Positions 21,945 to 33,700 are shown, counted from the first letter of the stretch. The stretch: 64,000 bases of DNA from Forficula auricularia (GCA_024734495.1 JALMQS010000852.1:1240001-1304000), one strand, 5' to 3'. The notes: generated by a model not told the origin, from the letters alone. A program made the numbers and translations.

Positions 21945-23145
21945 TTACCATACAGGGTATGGTCAAGTATTGTAATCGTGCATGAAAAAAGTGGTTTTTT
22001 TACTTCTTTTTTCGAAATATCTCAAAAACGGCTGAAACTAATTTGATGAAAAAAATTATATTTTTCGAGATAATAATTGTTTTGTCAAAAGGGCTGTTAG
22101 TCTGTCAGTTAGTTAGTCTGTCCGTTACCAAATTTTTGTGGACGAGCTAGCTCAAAAACTAGTGTGAAAATTGAAACCAAATTTCACACGTAGTTTTGGT
22201 CCATTGAGATTAAGATCTGATTAGATTTTGGTGCATATCGACCCAAAATTAAGGGGAGTGGAGGAAGGGGGGTGTTAAAAATTAAAAATCTAGGCCGTTT
22301 GAGCAAACTCAACCAAATTTTTATACATAATCATTGGACCCCCAGAAGTCTAAAAATGCAAAAACTAACCGCCCAATATGGGGGGGGGTCAAAAAATGAA
22401 AATCTTGGCCATTTACCAAACTCAACCAAATTTTCTATACATAATCATCAGTGGGCCCAGAGTAATCTAAAAATAACCGAATGTTTTCTACATTTGATTC
22501 AATCACGAATCAACTGTAAGGAATTTTTGTCAAATATTGAGTGAAAATAATATTTGAACTTATATATTTCTAACTTGAAATAATGATCTTAAATAAATTT
22601 TTTATAATTTTTCTAACTGATATAACGAAGAATAATTGACCTATCACGAGAATGTAGCCGCGCTTTATTTGAAAAAGATATTTTATCACAAGATTATGCT
22701 ATTAAGTCTGTGGAGTCTTAAATCTGGACCAGGAGAGAAAAAGATGTGATCCACTTAGTCTGGACATTCGTCTAGACATCGAATGTCTAGCGGGCTATAC
22801 GCAAAATGACGTTGGATTGTAGCTAAGTGGATCACATCTTTTTTTCTCTCCTGGTCCAGATTTAAGACTCCACAGACTTTAATAGCATAATCCGCAATAG
22901 TCTTGTGATAAAATATCTTTTTCAAATAAAGCGCGGCCAAAACACTTCTCATTGATAGGTCAATTATTCTTTGTTATATCAGTTAGAAAAAATTATAAAA
23001 AATTTAATCTAAAAATGCAAAAACTCCCTCCCCTACATGATTATAAATAATTTTATTAAATATATGGTAAATGAGCGGCCAAGTTGTATGGTAAAGTCAA
23101 GTGGATGGCCACATCAGAACACGTCATCTTATTTATCTTTCCATT
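21945..23145 (+). repeat. Family P repeat, direct copy with a nested foldback
   Basis: It starts TTTACCATACAGGGTATGG and ends GGCCACATCAGAACACG. A foldback element interrupts it at 22593-23007, because the final block (CTAAAAATGCAAAAACTCCC) resumes right after the palindrome. Confidence 0.72.
22593..23007. repeat. Foldback element, about 415 bp
   Basis: The arms pair from TTTTTTATAATTTTTCTAAC to its complement at the right end. Both contain GTGGATCACATCTTTTT and CTCCTGGTCCAGATTTAAG or complement. The centre is near 22785. No hammerhead core was seen. Confidence 0.8.
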
Positions 23146-23718
23146 AGAGTTTGACACGCCCTATATTTATTTTCTTATTGCCATGCATTTTAAAATGTTT
23201 ATTAACGTGCTGAATGCCGTGGGTCCCATTTCCTTGCCTAATGGTAGAAACTCGCCAGCTTCGGACATATAATTAAAAAAAAAATTCCATTTTGGATCTA
23301 ATAGATGACAACCTCTTTGTAATTTTCTTAGGAACCCTATTAGTACCGATACAATGTCTCTGTCTGTCCACCTGCCATTTTTAAGATACACAAATTGCAC
23401 ATTTAGAAATGATGCTTTAATGGATGGGTGTACGGGATATATCTGCAGAGTAGTTAATAACAATTATCTACTTCGACTTAACGCTGAGTGAGATGAGTGT
23501 TGAATGTTCTGAACCTGTATTGGGGCGAAATAAATTATTTATGACGTTGAATGGTGAGAATAGGGTATTGGGAAGAGCCTTCTAGTAACTTATATTTCAA
23601 TCGAGACAAAATGATAGAGCTAACCACAAAAATGGGTTTTATTCAAACGATAACACCGGAGGTAACTTGAAGCTGCTAAATAATTAGGTCAGGTGATGTT
23701 TGGTGAGTGGCTGTTTTT
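23146..23718. other. Unassigned stretch with one minus-strand open frame
   Basis: On the minus strand 23463-23167 is open for 98 codons and contains GRWTDRDIVSVLIGFLRKL and EFLPLGKEMGPTAFSTL. I do not recognise it. It could be a transposase remnant or chance. No splice sites or neighbours support it as part of gene A. Confidence 0.3.
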
Positions 23719-24436
23719 AACCGACTTCAAAAAAGGAGGAGGTTCTCTATTCGACTGATTTTTTTTTTTTTTTTTTTTTTTTGTGCTTATGTTACCTCAT
23801 ATCTCCGCCAATTGTCAACCGATTTTGAAAATTTTTTTGCATTGGGTCCAGTCAAGCTTCCGATTGGTCCCATTTTTTTTCGATTTTTTTTCATAGGTAT
23901 TAGACCTTTTTTATTAGGTTTGTTTAGACCTAACCTCTTTGTTTATGAACCGATTTCGATGTTTCTTTTTTTATCCGAAAGGGGGTGTCTTAGGGATGGT
24001 GTCATATTAATTTGGTCAAGTTCTGATGATATGATCACTATTAATAACATCACTAAAAAGAGAAAAATAAAAAATTTTAAGAAAAAATAAAAACCGACTT
24101 CAAAAAATTAAATGCAACAAATAAAATACACTAAAAGGTATAAAATAATTATTATCTTATTTAGTTACAACTAAACGACGAAATATTAACACGAAATTAC
24201 TTTTGAATTCGGTACCAAACAAACTATACCTATAAGCGAGCATATCCTCCAAACGTACTAAGTAAGATCCGTCGAGTGCGATTCATAAAAGGTATATATG
24301 TTTGGCACCGACTTCAAAAAGTAATTTCGTGTTAATATTTCGTCGTTTAGTTGTAACTAAATAAGATAATAATTATTTTATACCTTTTAGTGTATTTTAT
24401 TTGTTGCATTTAATTTTTTGAAGTCGGTTTTTATTT
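23719..24436. repeat. Dispersed repeat 'family Q' (AACCGACTTCAAAAA), copy 1, with hairpin
   Basis: It begins AACCGACTTCAAAAAAGGAG and reads through ACCGATTTCGATG blocks. From 24083 it folds back on itself: GTTACAACTAAACGACGAAA and its complement flank GCACCGACTTCAAAAAG. A poly-T run lies near 23760. A nearly identical layout occurs at 51300-52026 and 61960-62698. Such sequence is common in insect genomes; the class is not clear. Confidence 0.8.
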
Positions 24437-24461
24437 TTTTCTTAAAAATTTTTATCCCTTA

Positions 24462-24633
24462 GGCCCTCTTCACACTAAGCAATTCCCAGGCGACGCAACT
24501 GAAACTCGAGTATCCTGGGAGTATTTTAGAATACACTTCCAATGTTAAGTAGTGGGGAGACACCCAAGAGACGCGTATTCTACCAGTCTCAGGCAACTTG
24601 CCAGGCTGGTCGCCCGTCAGTGTGAAGAGGGCC
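24462..24633. mobile_element. Harbinger-type MITE, 172 bp
   Basis: Terminal inverted repeats GGCCCTCTTCACACT and AGTGTGAAGAGGGCC are flanked by TTA on both sides (24459-24461 and 24634-24636). A 3-bp TWA duplication is characteristic of PIF/Harbinger. It is too short to encode anything. Confidence 0.75.
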
Positions 24634-24659
24634 TTAATGAAAATACCGATGGTGATGAC

Positions 24660-24806
24660 CGAGGGGTGAACCGCGATTGGAATTAGTGTACACCGTTTTT
24701 TGAATTACTTTGAAATTCATTAGATATCATCTATTGTCTTCTACTTGGAAATGAAAGTGGAAGTGGAAGTAGGTGTACACGATTTTAGGTCGCGGTTTAC
24801 CCCTCG
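24660..24806. mobile_element. MITE with 8-bp target duplication (GTGATGAC)
   Basis: The ends CGAGGGGTGAACCGCGA and TCGCGGTTTACCCCTCG are inverted repeats. GTGATGAC flanks both sides (24652-24659 and 24807-24814). A second member lies at 49981-50207. An 8-bp duplication suits hAT or P superfamilies; the terminus is not a standard hAT CAG end. Confidence 0.85.
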
Positions 24807-24818
24807 GTGATGACTAAA

Positions 24819-25013
24819 GGCCAGTTGTATGTCGGTTGGTAAATGTTGACAAAGGGTAAAACATTATAATTCACCTATTGGCTAAGCGGGATGGCAAATC
24901 AGATGACAGGCACTTTCACCTGATTGGCCATCCCACCGGGCACAAGGTGAATTCTAAGGTTTTACCCTTTGTCAACGTTTAAAAAGAGTTCACCAACCGA
25001 TATACAACTGGCC
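24819..25013. mobile_element. Foldback MITE (GGCCAGTTGTATGTCGG), copy 1
   Basis: The arms GGCCAGTTGTATGTCGGTTG and its complement enclose AATCAGATGACAGGCAC and its inverted partner. A related copy with the same core lies at 36893-37086. CTAA occurs next to both ends. It is the third MITE in 550 bp. Confidence 0.78.
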
Positions 25014-25187
25014 CTAAGTATAAAATAAGATAGTTTTTCAATTAGATTTTTTCTTCATGTGAGGGCCATGTTAGTATCTGGAACAAAGACCCGTAGCTAC
25101 AGTGTTACGCCACTGTCTTTGACCATACTATTCTCTTTTCTGCATGACCAATCTAAAATCTTATTCATTTTAAATTTTTATTTCTAG

Positions 25188-25328
25188 ATTGCCGAGATGA
25201 ACGCCAACTATACCATAGCTGATATACTAGTGCTACTACGTGCTATGGTACCCGATACTAGATTTCTTTGTCTAATGATTTGTGGTATTATCTTAGGAAC
25301 AATTGTGATGAAAATGTTTGGTTATTAA
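25188..25328 (+). CDS. Gene A terminal exon with C-terminal membrane anchor
   Basis: The acceptor TTTATTTCTAG precedes ATTGCCGAGATG. The exon is open in phase 0 (matching exit from the array exons) for 46 residues to TAA. It opens IAEMNANYTIADILVLLRAM and ends in FLCLMICGIILGTIVM, about 16 hydrophobic residues, then KMFGY. This is the layout of a tail-anchored protein: long cytosolic coiled coil and a single C-terminal membrane segment. Several golgin- and SLMAP-like proteins share it, but no specific family was recognised. AATAAA follows 35 bp after the stop. Confidence 0.68.
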   Translation: MAEMNANYTIADILVLLRAMVPDTRFLCLMICGIILGTIVMKMFGY

Positions 25329-25363
25329 TTCAAATGTAAATAGGGGTAGCGATTTTATCAAAA

Positions 25364-25369
25364 AATAAA
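25364..25369 (+). promoter_or_regulatory. Polyadenylation signal of gene A
   Basis: AATAAA, repeated as AATAAATAAATAAA, lies 35 bp past the stop codon of the terminal exon. Confidence 0.5.
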
Positions 25370-25499
25370 TAAATAAATGAAACGAATAAATCGTTTAGGT
25401 ACCTCGTAAAAATTGTCTGGTTCCTTTAAATGTATGTGTCCCTTTTTTAAAATATAAAATTTTGAAAAATTAAGTTTTAGAAAAATATATATTTATATA

Positions 25500-26535
25500 T
25501 ATACCTATTTTTTTCCCTTAAGACAGTCTTATAACTCAAAAAACAGTGCATTAAATGAAAAAGTTTCTTTTCATATTCATAATCTATAAGAAAACTGAGC
25601 AACTTTCATAAAAACTATTTTTTTATTCGACATCAAATAAACAAAGTATTAAATCAATTATTAGATCTCAAAAATCCTAATAATTATTTTTAACAATTAT
25701 TTAACTTAATTATCAAATAATAATGATTAATTAATTAATTATTTATTAAATCGAAAAGTCACAACAATGAAAATAAGTGTTTATAATGATTTTAGTACTG
25801 CATTATACACAGATTTAAGAGATTATTTTCTACTTATTGAACTATTTAAACTTTTTGAGTTTAAAAAAGTTTCTTTCTCGTGTCAACCCAGAAGATAGTT
25901 ACTTATATTGTATTACTATAATAAAAATGGATCATTTTTTATTGAAGACAGAATTGAAATGATCTTAATTTATGGTGAATTTGGAAGAAGTGTGGCATAG
26001 TCACCCATTGAATGGATGCCGAGCGTTTTCCTGATACACCCTCACAAGCTTCATTTTATTGTGTTGTAAATCTATTTAAAAAAAAAAAAAAAAAAAAAAA
26101 AACAGAAAACTTGCGATAACACTTTGGAATGTCACAGAACAGTGTCGCAAAATTATTAAATTATTTATTTAATCATTATTATTTGACAATTAAGTTGAAT
26201 AATTGTTAAAAATAATTCGGATTTTTTTGAGATCTAGTAATTGATTTAATATTTTGTTTATTTGATGTCGGATAAAAAAATAGTTCTTATAAAAGTTGCT
26301 CAGTTTTGTTTTGTATATTATGAATATGAAAATAAATGTATAGGTTTCTATTTAAAAAACAGAACTTGACCTTAAAATACCCTTGAAAGCTGGTTCTAGA
26401 TTGACAAACAATAGCGTAGTTTAGTTTCCCCCTCGATATAAATAAACTTTTATTTGAAACTTTTTTTCATATTATGTACTGTTCTTGAGTTAAAATGATA
26501 AAAGATCTCAAGATAAAAAAACTCACCCGGAATAT
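25500..26535. repeat. Dispersed repeat 'family C' (CCGGGTGAG), imperfect inverted repeat, copy 1
   Basis: The ends carry AAGACAGTCTTATAACTC (left) and CAAGATAAAAAAACTCACCC (right). Inner arms TTTAACAATTATTTAACTTA and complement face each other around 25650-26240. The 35-base poly-A at 26068-26102 lies inside. The same arms recur at 40439-42035, 53640-53945 and 60690-60760. No coding frame was seen. Confidence 0.72.
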
Positions 26536-26899
26536 ATCAAAGGGTCGGAATTAATTCTTTATGATTCCCAGTAGTGACGGGGGTGGTCTATTCGAGAATC
26601 CAAAATAAACTCCCCATCCCACAAAAGGTAAACGCTTCATTATGCATGGGTTAAACCTCCATTAAGCGCACAATTCTAAAAAACGGATTCTATCTGATTG
26701 GCGAGTTTTTAAACGACGATCATCGACTTGATTTTTAATATATTCTGACCGGGATTACTCTGATCTACCAGATCTTTGTTTTTGAATATTTGTATTTTAT
26801 TTGTTCATTTATTTATTAATTATTTTGTATTTCATTTGACACTCAACTCTTGCAAATTCTTTTCTTTTTTTTATATTGACATGTATATATTCTTTACAT

Positions 26900-27030
26900 A
26901 TAATATAATAAATATATAATATAAATATGTGCGTATTTTTCATCAAGTGCTCCCTCAAGGAACATATGATGAACAAAATAAAAAAAAAAAAAAAAAAAAA
27001 TATATATATAAAAATAATAATAAATAAAAA

Positions 27031-27066
<36 letters not shown>

Positions 27067-27308
27067 TATATATAGTTATATTATAATTGATATTTCTATT
27101 TGTTAATAGTTTTTAAAGTTGTATGTATATATATTATATTTCTAAATCTTAAAAAAAAAAATGAAATAAAATAAATATAAAATAAAAAAAAATAATAATT
27201 AATGAAAAATATATAATAATAATAATGATTTTATATATATAGTTATATTTTAATTATTATTTCTATTTGTTAATAGTTTTTTAAAGTTGTATGTACATAT
27301 ATATTATA
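26900..27308. repeat. AT-rich simple-sequence tract
   Basis: It contains poly-A (26978-27000), TATA runs, an (AAT)n tract near 27038-27066 and two copies of TGTTAATAGTTTTTAAAGTT or near match. No gene was seen. Confidence 0.85.
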
Positions 27309-27498
27309 TTTGGGGAGTCGGGTATGTCCGGGCTGGCTAAGGCGCTCGCTTCAGCATCGTTGATGACGATGTTCAAGCGGAAGACCCGGGTTCGAGCCTG
27401 GCTAGCATATAAAAATTTCTACCGGCTAAAACTCGGCTCCCACACTAACCCTACTAACACAAAATGGGATTTGTTCCCGGCTACATTAAATAAATAAA
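27309..27498 (+). mobile_element. tRNA-derived SINE
   Basis: A tRNA-like head has A-box-like TGGCTAAGGCGCTCG and B-box GGGTTCGAGCC (near 27389), with a long insert between them like a class II tRNA. A tRNA-unrelated body follows and ends in TAAATAAATAAAAA. The head does not close as a functional tRNA. Confidence 0.72.
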
Positions 27499-28000
27499 AA
27501 AAAATATATTTATTATATTTCTAAATCTTAAAAAAAAAAAAATAAAAAAATAAAATAAATTATAACAAAATATAAATTTGTTTGTTAATTTAATAAATTC
27601 TTACTTAATTTTAATAATATAAATGACCATATCACATTAATATATATTATTTTATTGATATTTTTTATTTAATTTATCAAATAGATAGGTCAAATAATTT
27701 ATTTACACGGTAAAATAAATAATGCACTCTCTAATAAGGAACAAATTTCCATTACAGAAGGTATTTTGTTTTTAAATGATTACTTGTTTTCTTATATCTA
27801 ATAAATTAAAAGTATTTTCTTTTGGAGAATGACTGGTAGAATTCAATAGAAATGGAAATGAAGCTCAAAAAATAATGAAAAATATCAAATTTGATTTTTT
27901 ATTGGAATTTCACTTTCTTAAAAATCAACGTTTCGGAAAATCTTTCCTCCTTCTTCAGGGTTTAAAAGGATCAACGAAGAAAGCTTGTAACCAGCTTATT
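27499..28000. other. AT-rich intergenic stretch; decayed hammerhead-like core at 27927-27968
   Basis: No gene was seen. On the minus strand CCCTGAAGAAGGAGGAAAG followed by TTTTCCGAAACGTTG resembles a hammerhead with CTGAAGA in place of CTGATGA and a stem III lacking a loop. It is similar to the core in the foldback at 52279-52760. Confidence 0.4.
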
Positions 28001-28006
28001 CTTGTC

Positions 28007-28893
28007 TTTTTTTTTTTTTTTTAATGCAATCGAATGCAAGAAGGGGTGCACCAGTAAAGATGTAGCCCCTATGGATCTCGAAAGACCCTTGCATTACCGA
28101 AGAGAAGGGAAAGTTGTTTAAGTGAGAGGGTGTAGACGTAGGTGTCTATGCACTCCGGTTTTGAAGGTTTGAAGATTATAGGTGCTGGGAAAGATAGAGG
28201 CTGGGAGAGAGTTCCAGTTCCTTGAAGTCATGGGGATATATGTATTCGCGAATGAAGTGGTCCTGGCACTTTTCTAGTTTGACCGCGAAAGAGTGTTGGG
28301 AGTCGGCAAAACGCGTGCTACGTGCAAAGCATGCTTTGGGGGGAATTATTGATTTTATCTCATCAGAGCACCTGCCGTGATAGTATCTATAGAAAAGGGA
28401 AAGGGCAGAGACATCTCTTCGATGAGCCAGCGAGTCGAGGGAGTCGGTGAGGGTAGAATCGTCAATTAGCCTGACGGCTCGTTTCTGAATTGCATCCAGG
28501 GTAGCAAGAGAGATATTTTGAGGCTCCTCTCCACAGATGAGAGCCGTATTCGAGACAGGGGCGGATTTGGGCCTTGTAGATGGTGAGAAGTTGTGGGGGT
28601 TTGTAAAATCGCTTGGACCTGAATAAGAAGCCAATCTTCCTTGCTGCAGATTTCGCCACAGAGGAGATGTGTTCATTCCAATCTGTCTCCTTTAAGGTAG
28701 TTCTTTCACAAATGCAAAAAGTCAAGAAGTCTTTGAAACTTGGATTATAAGTCATTAAAAGCATAATACACATACTGTTAAAATTTGAAGACGATTTACC
28801 ACACCAACCAAACATTAAATAATTGCAATTAAAAATGACATTTTTTACATAGAGTAGATTGGGAAAGGGTGGGGAAATGATCATTATTTTCAT
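28007..28893 (-). pseudogene. Non-LTR retrotransposon 3' fragment (Jockey-like RT tail)
   Basis: Poly-T at 28007-28022 on the plus strand marks the 3' poly-A tail. The minus strand then encodes, in two overlapping frames, ISSVAKSAARKIGFLFRSKR, PCLEYGSHLW and LDAIQKRAVRLIDDSTL with YRYYHGRCSDEIKSIIPP. These equal the end of the element at 35351-37353. A frameshift lies near 28490. The RT core is absent, so this is a 5'-truncated copy. Confidence 0.78.
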
Positions 28894-28899
28894 TGAAGG

Positions 28900-29168
28900 A
28901 CTTTCACCATTTTGATCTAATATTTGTTAGAATAATATATTCGGAGTAACTTAACAAAAAAATTGAGATTATTTACCAGGTAGTTTTGATAAAAAACAAA
29001 AAAAAACATATTTGGGCGATTATTTTTAGTGGAGGGGATATAAGCACAAAGGCTTGGAAACGATCCGGTAAGTATGTGTGTGTTCATATAGAGATTTCGT
29101 AGTGTGAGTGCTACAGTCACGTTAAATAAAAAACATAACCTAAAATTTTAAAACCGTTCATATATATA
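28900..29168. other. No feature seen
   Basis: This is AT-rich intergenic sequence between a retrotransposon tail and a mariner element. Confidence 0.6.
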
Positions 29169-30083
29169 GGGTCCGCCAAATAACTTTCTTTTTTTTTTAA
29201 ATGCTATAAAAAAAACTACTGAATATTTTCTCAAATTTCTTTTTTTATTTGAAATTACAATCCTTCCGGTTAATAATGGAAAATAATTTCATTCAAATGG
29301 CTGCCTCGGCTGGCCATGCAGTAGCCTACACGATCGGTCCAATTTTTAAGCACATTTTCGATTGTGTGCAGCTGTATTTCACCAATGGCTTCACGAATAT
29401 TGTCCTTTAAAGCGTCAATTGTCTCTGGCTTGTCGGCGTAACACTTATCTTTGACGGCACCCCACAAATAATAGTCCAACGGTGTCAAATCGCAGCTCCG
29501 AGGTGGCCAAACGACATCAGCTCTGCGGTTGAAAATGCGATCTTCAAAAACAGGGCGCAAAACATCGAGTGTAGCTTCGGCTGCGTGGCACGTAGCGCCG
29601 TCCTGTTGAAACCAAATGTTGCCAATATCCTCCTCTTCAAATTTTGTGAACAAAAATTCGTTCATCATGGCCCGTTAACGATCGCCATTGACTGTAACGG
29701 CCACTCCTTGCTCATTTTCGAAGAAAAATGGCCCAATTATGCCTCTGGACCAAAATCCGCACCAAACAGTGACTCGTTTTGGGTGCGTCGGCTTTTCAAT
29801 GTATGCGTGCGGGTTTTCTGTGCCCCAAATGCGACAATTTTGCTTGTTTACATACCCGCCAAGATCAAAATGAGCTTCATCTGAAAAGATGATTTTTTTG
29901 GCAAAATCGGCATCTTCTGTAAGTAAATCGCAGGCCCAATTAGCGAAGCAAAAACGCATTAGATGGTCACCATATTCGTTCAGTGGAAGGATAAAACTAA
30001 TTATCTGTCAAATCAAACATGAGCTAAGTGTTACCATTCACGAAATAAGCACTAGTTGAAAAAAAACGTTAGATGGCGGACCC
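29169..30083 (-). mobile_element. Mariner-type transposon (DD41D), 915 bp, internally deleted
   Basis: The terminal inverted repeats GGGTCCGCCAAATAAC and its partner (GTTAGATGGCGGACCC at the right) are flanked by TA. The element encodes only the catalytic part of the transposase, and that part has a stop. The DNA-binding half is missing, so it cannot move by itself. Confidence 0.88.
29270..29959 (-). pseudogene. Mariner transposase catalytic domain with one nonsense codon
   Basis: Two frames in the same register (29959-29675 and 29668-29270) are separated by a single TAA after VNGDR. Catalytic motifs are FSDEAHF, FQQDGATCH and LTPLDYYLWG. Counting from the second D to the third gives 41 residues between, i.e. 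DD41D, a spacing known in the rosa group, rather than the DD34D of classic mariner. The N-terminal helix-turn-helix region is absent. It sits between the convergent genes A and B, coded on the same strand as gene B. Confidence 0.88.
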
Positions 30084-30594
30084 TATATATAGAGTGGTTA
30101 CGAGGCTAAAACTTTTTGTGTGGATTGCCGCGAAAGAACCTCCTTAAGAGCGCTTGTGCCTTTCTGGGATTGGTATTTGCCAGGGACATCAAAAGATTGT
30201 ATTTTTTTTTATCTCGAAAATAGCTTTGATGATAAACAAATTTTATTAATCACTTTAAAGGACAAAAAAGGTCTCAATTAAAAAAACAAACTTATTTTAA
30301 TAGGTTTATTTAATTATACAATAAACAAAACAGGTGATTGAATTAAAAAACAAAAAAAAAACAATACTCCCTCTGTCCGAAAATATGGTATACATTTGAA
30401 AATATTAGATTATCTAGAGCAGTGTTCCGCAAAGTGTGTTCCGCGGCACACTCGTGTACCGTAGTCATTAGTTGGTGTGCCGAGGAAAATTGTGGAAATG
30501 TTGTGAAGATAATACACCTAATTGCCCTATCTCATGTTCACGGTTTATTGGGACACCCTGTATAACTCACACATCACACGTTTAGTGTATATTA
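30084..30594. other. 3' flank of gene B with a hAT-like fragment
   Basis: AGTGTTCCGCAAAGTGTGTT with CCGCGGCACAC (30421-30480) is a hAT-type end matching the inverted fragment at 12990-13055. Otherwise AT-rich with no gene. Confidence 0.5.
30544..30549 (-). promoter_or_regulatory. Candidate polyadenylation signal of gene B
   Basis: AATAAA on the minus strand lies 46 bp after the stop codon of the carboxypeptidase gene. The surrounding ACAGGGTGTCCCAATAAA also resembles a transposon end, so the signal may have been brought in by a repeat. Confidence 0.45.
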
Positions 30595-30783
30595 TTAGGA
30601 ATTAGCAAAAGAATCTGATGTGAATTGATTAATTAAATGAAAGGCCCATTCGGGTTGGTCAGTAGGAACCATATGGCCAGCATTGCGGACGAGAATCTCT
30701 TGGAAATTGCCGGCTTTCTTCCGATAACCAGCCAATTGGCCATTCACTTTCCATGGTATGCGCAACGCTTCCTCATAATCTGA
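30595..30783 (-). CDS. Serine carboxypeptidase (S10), last exon with catalytic His
   Basis: The acceptor TTTTTTAG precedes TCAGATTATG. The 189-nt exon is in phase 0 and reads SDYEEALRIPWKVNGQLAGY to a TAA. NAGHMVPTDQP contains the catalytic His of family S10, and QPEWAFHLINQF is the usual C-terminal helix. It completes the gene whose other exons lie at 40221, 48705, 50932, 54945, 55106, 55537 and 58115. No ER-retention or membrane signal follows, fitting a secreted or lysosomal enzyme. Confidence 0.93.
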   Translation of the reverse strand, partial: SDYEEALRIPWKVNGQLAGYRKKAGNFQEILVRNAGHMVPTDQPEWAFHLINQFTSDSFANS

Positions 30784-30799
30784 CTAAAAAACAAAAAAT

Positions 30800-33700
30800 A
30801 AAAATAAACTGCAACGGATCGTTGCTAAACTTTATCCAAATTCATTTGAAATATTAATATGTTTATTCCTTTATTATTAATCAGATATCACTTGCAATTT
30901 GCAGTTCATGTTGACTTTAATTCAAAAATAATGATCGATTCACATTTAACAGTCGAGGAATAACCATTCTACATTGGATTTTTGACATTTCGGTTATTAT
31001 TGGTAACCATTGCTGAAGACATGGAGGAATCGGATTAAAATAAAAAATAACGATCGATTCTTATCTAATACTAGTGGAATAACCTTATTGCATTCCATTT
31101 TTGATGTTTTGACTATTAATGGCAACCTCTACTGAAAACGTGGAAGAATCGACTTAAAATCAAAAAGACTAAATTCTTTTATGGCAAACAACTCAAGCTT
31201 GACTTTAAAATATAATTTTACTAAAAACTTTATTTAAGCTTTTTTGTGGTCCCCAAGGTACTTACTTAATTAGGATATTAAATTTCATCAAAATTGGTTA
31301 AGTCATTTTCAAAATATTTAGAAAAAACTAAAAAAGTACTGAAATAAAGTACTAATGTTTGTGGGCCGATATGTACCAAAAACTAATCAGCGCTTCAGTT
31401 TGTTAAACTAATGGTAGGTTTTCAATTTCATTTCAATCAGTGCAACGGTGTGGAAAAAATCGTGGGCCAAAAAAACGATAACATACATCCATCCATACAT
31501 CCATCCATCCATACATCCGCACGCACTAAATGAAATAAACTGCAACGGATCGTTGCTAAACTTTATCCAAATTCATTTGAAATATTAATATGTTTGTTCC
31601 TTTATTATTAATCAGATATCACTTGCAATTTGTAGTTCATATTGACATTAATTCAAAAATAATTCTCATTTTAAGAGTCGAGGAATAACCATTCCACATT
31701 GGATTTTTGACATTTCGGTTATTATTGTAACCATTGCTGAAGACATAGAGGAATCGACTTAAAATCAAAAATAGCCATCGATTCTCATCTAATACTTGAG
31801 GAATAACAATTCTACATTAGGTTTTTGACGTTTCGATTATTATTGGTAACCATTGCTGAAGACATGGAGGAATCGACTTAAAATCAAAAATAACGATCGA
31901 TTCTCATCTAATACTAGAGGAATAACCTTATTGCATTCAATTCTCAAGTTTGAGTGTGTTTGCCATAAAAGAATTTAGTCTTTTTGATTTTAAGTCGATT
32001 CTTCCACGTCTTCAGATAGAGGTTGCCATTAATGGTCAAAACATCAAAAATTGAATGCAATAAGGTTATTCCTCTAGTATTAGATGAGAATCGATCGTTA
32101 TTTTTGATTTTAAGTCGATTCCTCCATGTCTTCAGCAATGGTTACCAATAATAATCGAAACGTCAAAAACCTAATGTAGAATTGTTATTCCTCAAGTATT
32201 AGATGAGAATCGATGGCTATTTTTGATTTTAAGTCGATTCCTCCATGTCTTCAGCAATGGTTACCAATAAAAACCGAAACGTCAAAAATCCAATATAGAA
32301 TGGTTATTCCTCAAGTACTAGATGAGAATCAATCGCTATTTTTGGTTTAAAGTCGATTTCTCTATGTCTTCAGCAATGGTTAGCAATAAAAACCGAAACG
32401 CCAAAAATCCAATATAGAATGGTTATTCCTCAAGTATTAGATGAGAATCGATGGCTATTTTTGATTTTAAGTCGATTTCTCCATGTCTTCAGCAATGGTT
32501 ACTAATAAAAACCGAAACGTCAAAAATCCAATATAGAATGATTATTCCTCAAGTACTAGATGAGAATCAATCGCTATTTTTGGTTTAAAATCGATTTCTC
32601 TGTCTTCAGCAAAGGTAACGGATAAGAAAACAACGCAGTTGCTATGGTTACTCATAAAAATTCCTCCCAAATTTTTAGCATTTCACAGAGAAGCCTATCC
32701 ATTCTTACTTAAAGCAAGGCTAAATGAGCTATATTAAAACTTTCAAATGAATAAATTTTAAAGAATTTAAAAAATTAAAAAAGTACCATCTTACTCTAGA
32801 GTAAAGTACTTTAAAATATAATTTTACTAAAAACTTTATTTAACCTTTTTTGTGGTCCCCAAGGTACTTAATTAGGATATTAAATTTCATCAAAATTGGT
32901 TAAGTCATTTTCAAGATATTTAGAAAAAACTAAAAAAGTACTGAAATAAAGTACTAATGTTTATGGGCCGATATGTACCAAAAACTAATCAGCGCTTCAT
33001 TTTGTTAAACTAATTGTAGTTTTTCAATTTCATTTCAATCGGTGTAACGGTGTGGAAAAAATCGTGGGCCAAAAAAACGATAACATCCATCCATCCATAC
33101 ATACATACATACATACATCCGCACGCACTAAATGAAATAAACTGCAACGGATCGTTGCTAAACTTTATCCAAATTCATTTGAAATATTAATATGTTTGTT
33201 CCTTTATTATTAATCAGATATCACTTGCAATTTGTAGTTCATATTGACATTAATTCAAAAATAATTCTCATTTAATAGTCGAGGAATAACCATTCTACAT
33301 TGGATTTTTGACATTTCGGTTATTATTGGTAACCATTGCTGAAGACATGGAGGAATCGACTTAAAATCAAAAATAGCCATCGATTCTCATCTAATACTTG
33401 AGGAATAACAATTCTACATTAGGTTTTTGACGTTTCGATTATTATTGGTAACCATTGCTGAAGGCATGGAGGAATCGACTTAAAATCAAAAATAACGATC
33501 GATTCTTATCTAATACTAGAGGAATAACCTTATTGAATTCCATTTTTGATGTTTTGACCATTAATGGCAACCTCTACTGAAAACGTGGAAGAATCGACTT
33601 AAAATCAAAAAGACTAAATTCTTTTTTGGTAAACAACTCAAGCTTGAGTCAAATGTAGAATTGTTATTCCTCAAGTATTAGATGAGAATCGATGGCTATT

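Noticed and set aside
22755..22952. 65-codon minus-strand open frame
   Set aside because: It runs through one arm of a palindrome; the mirrored arm does not conserve it.
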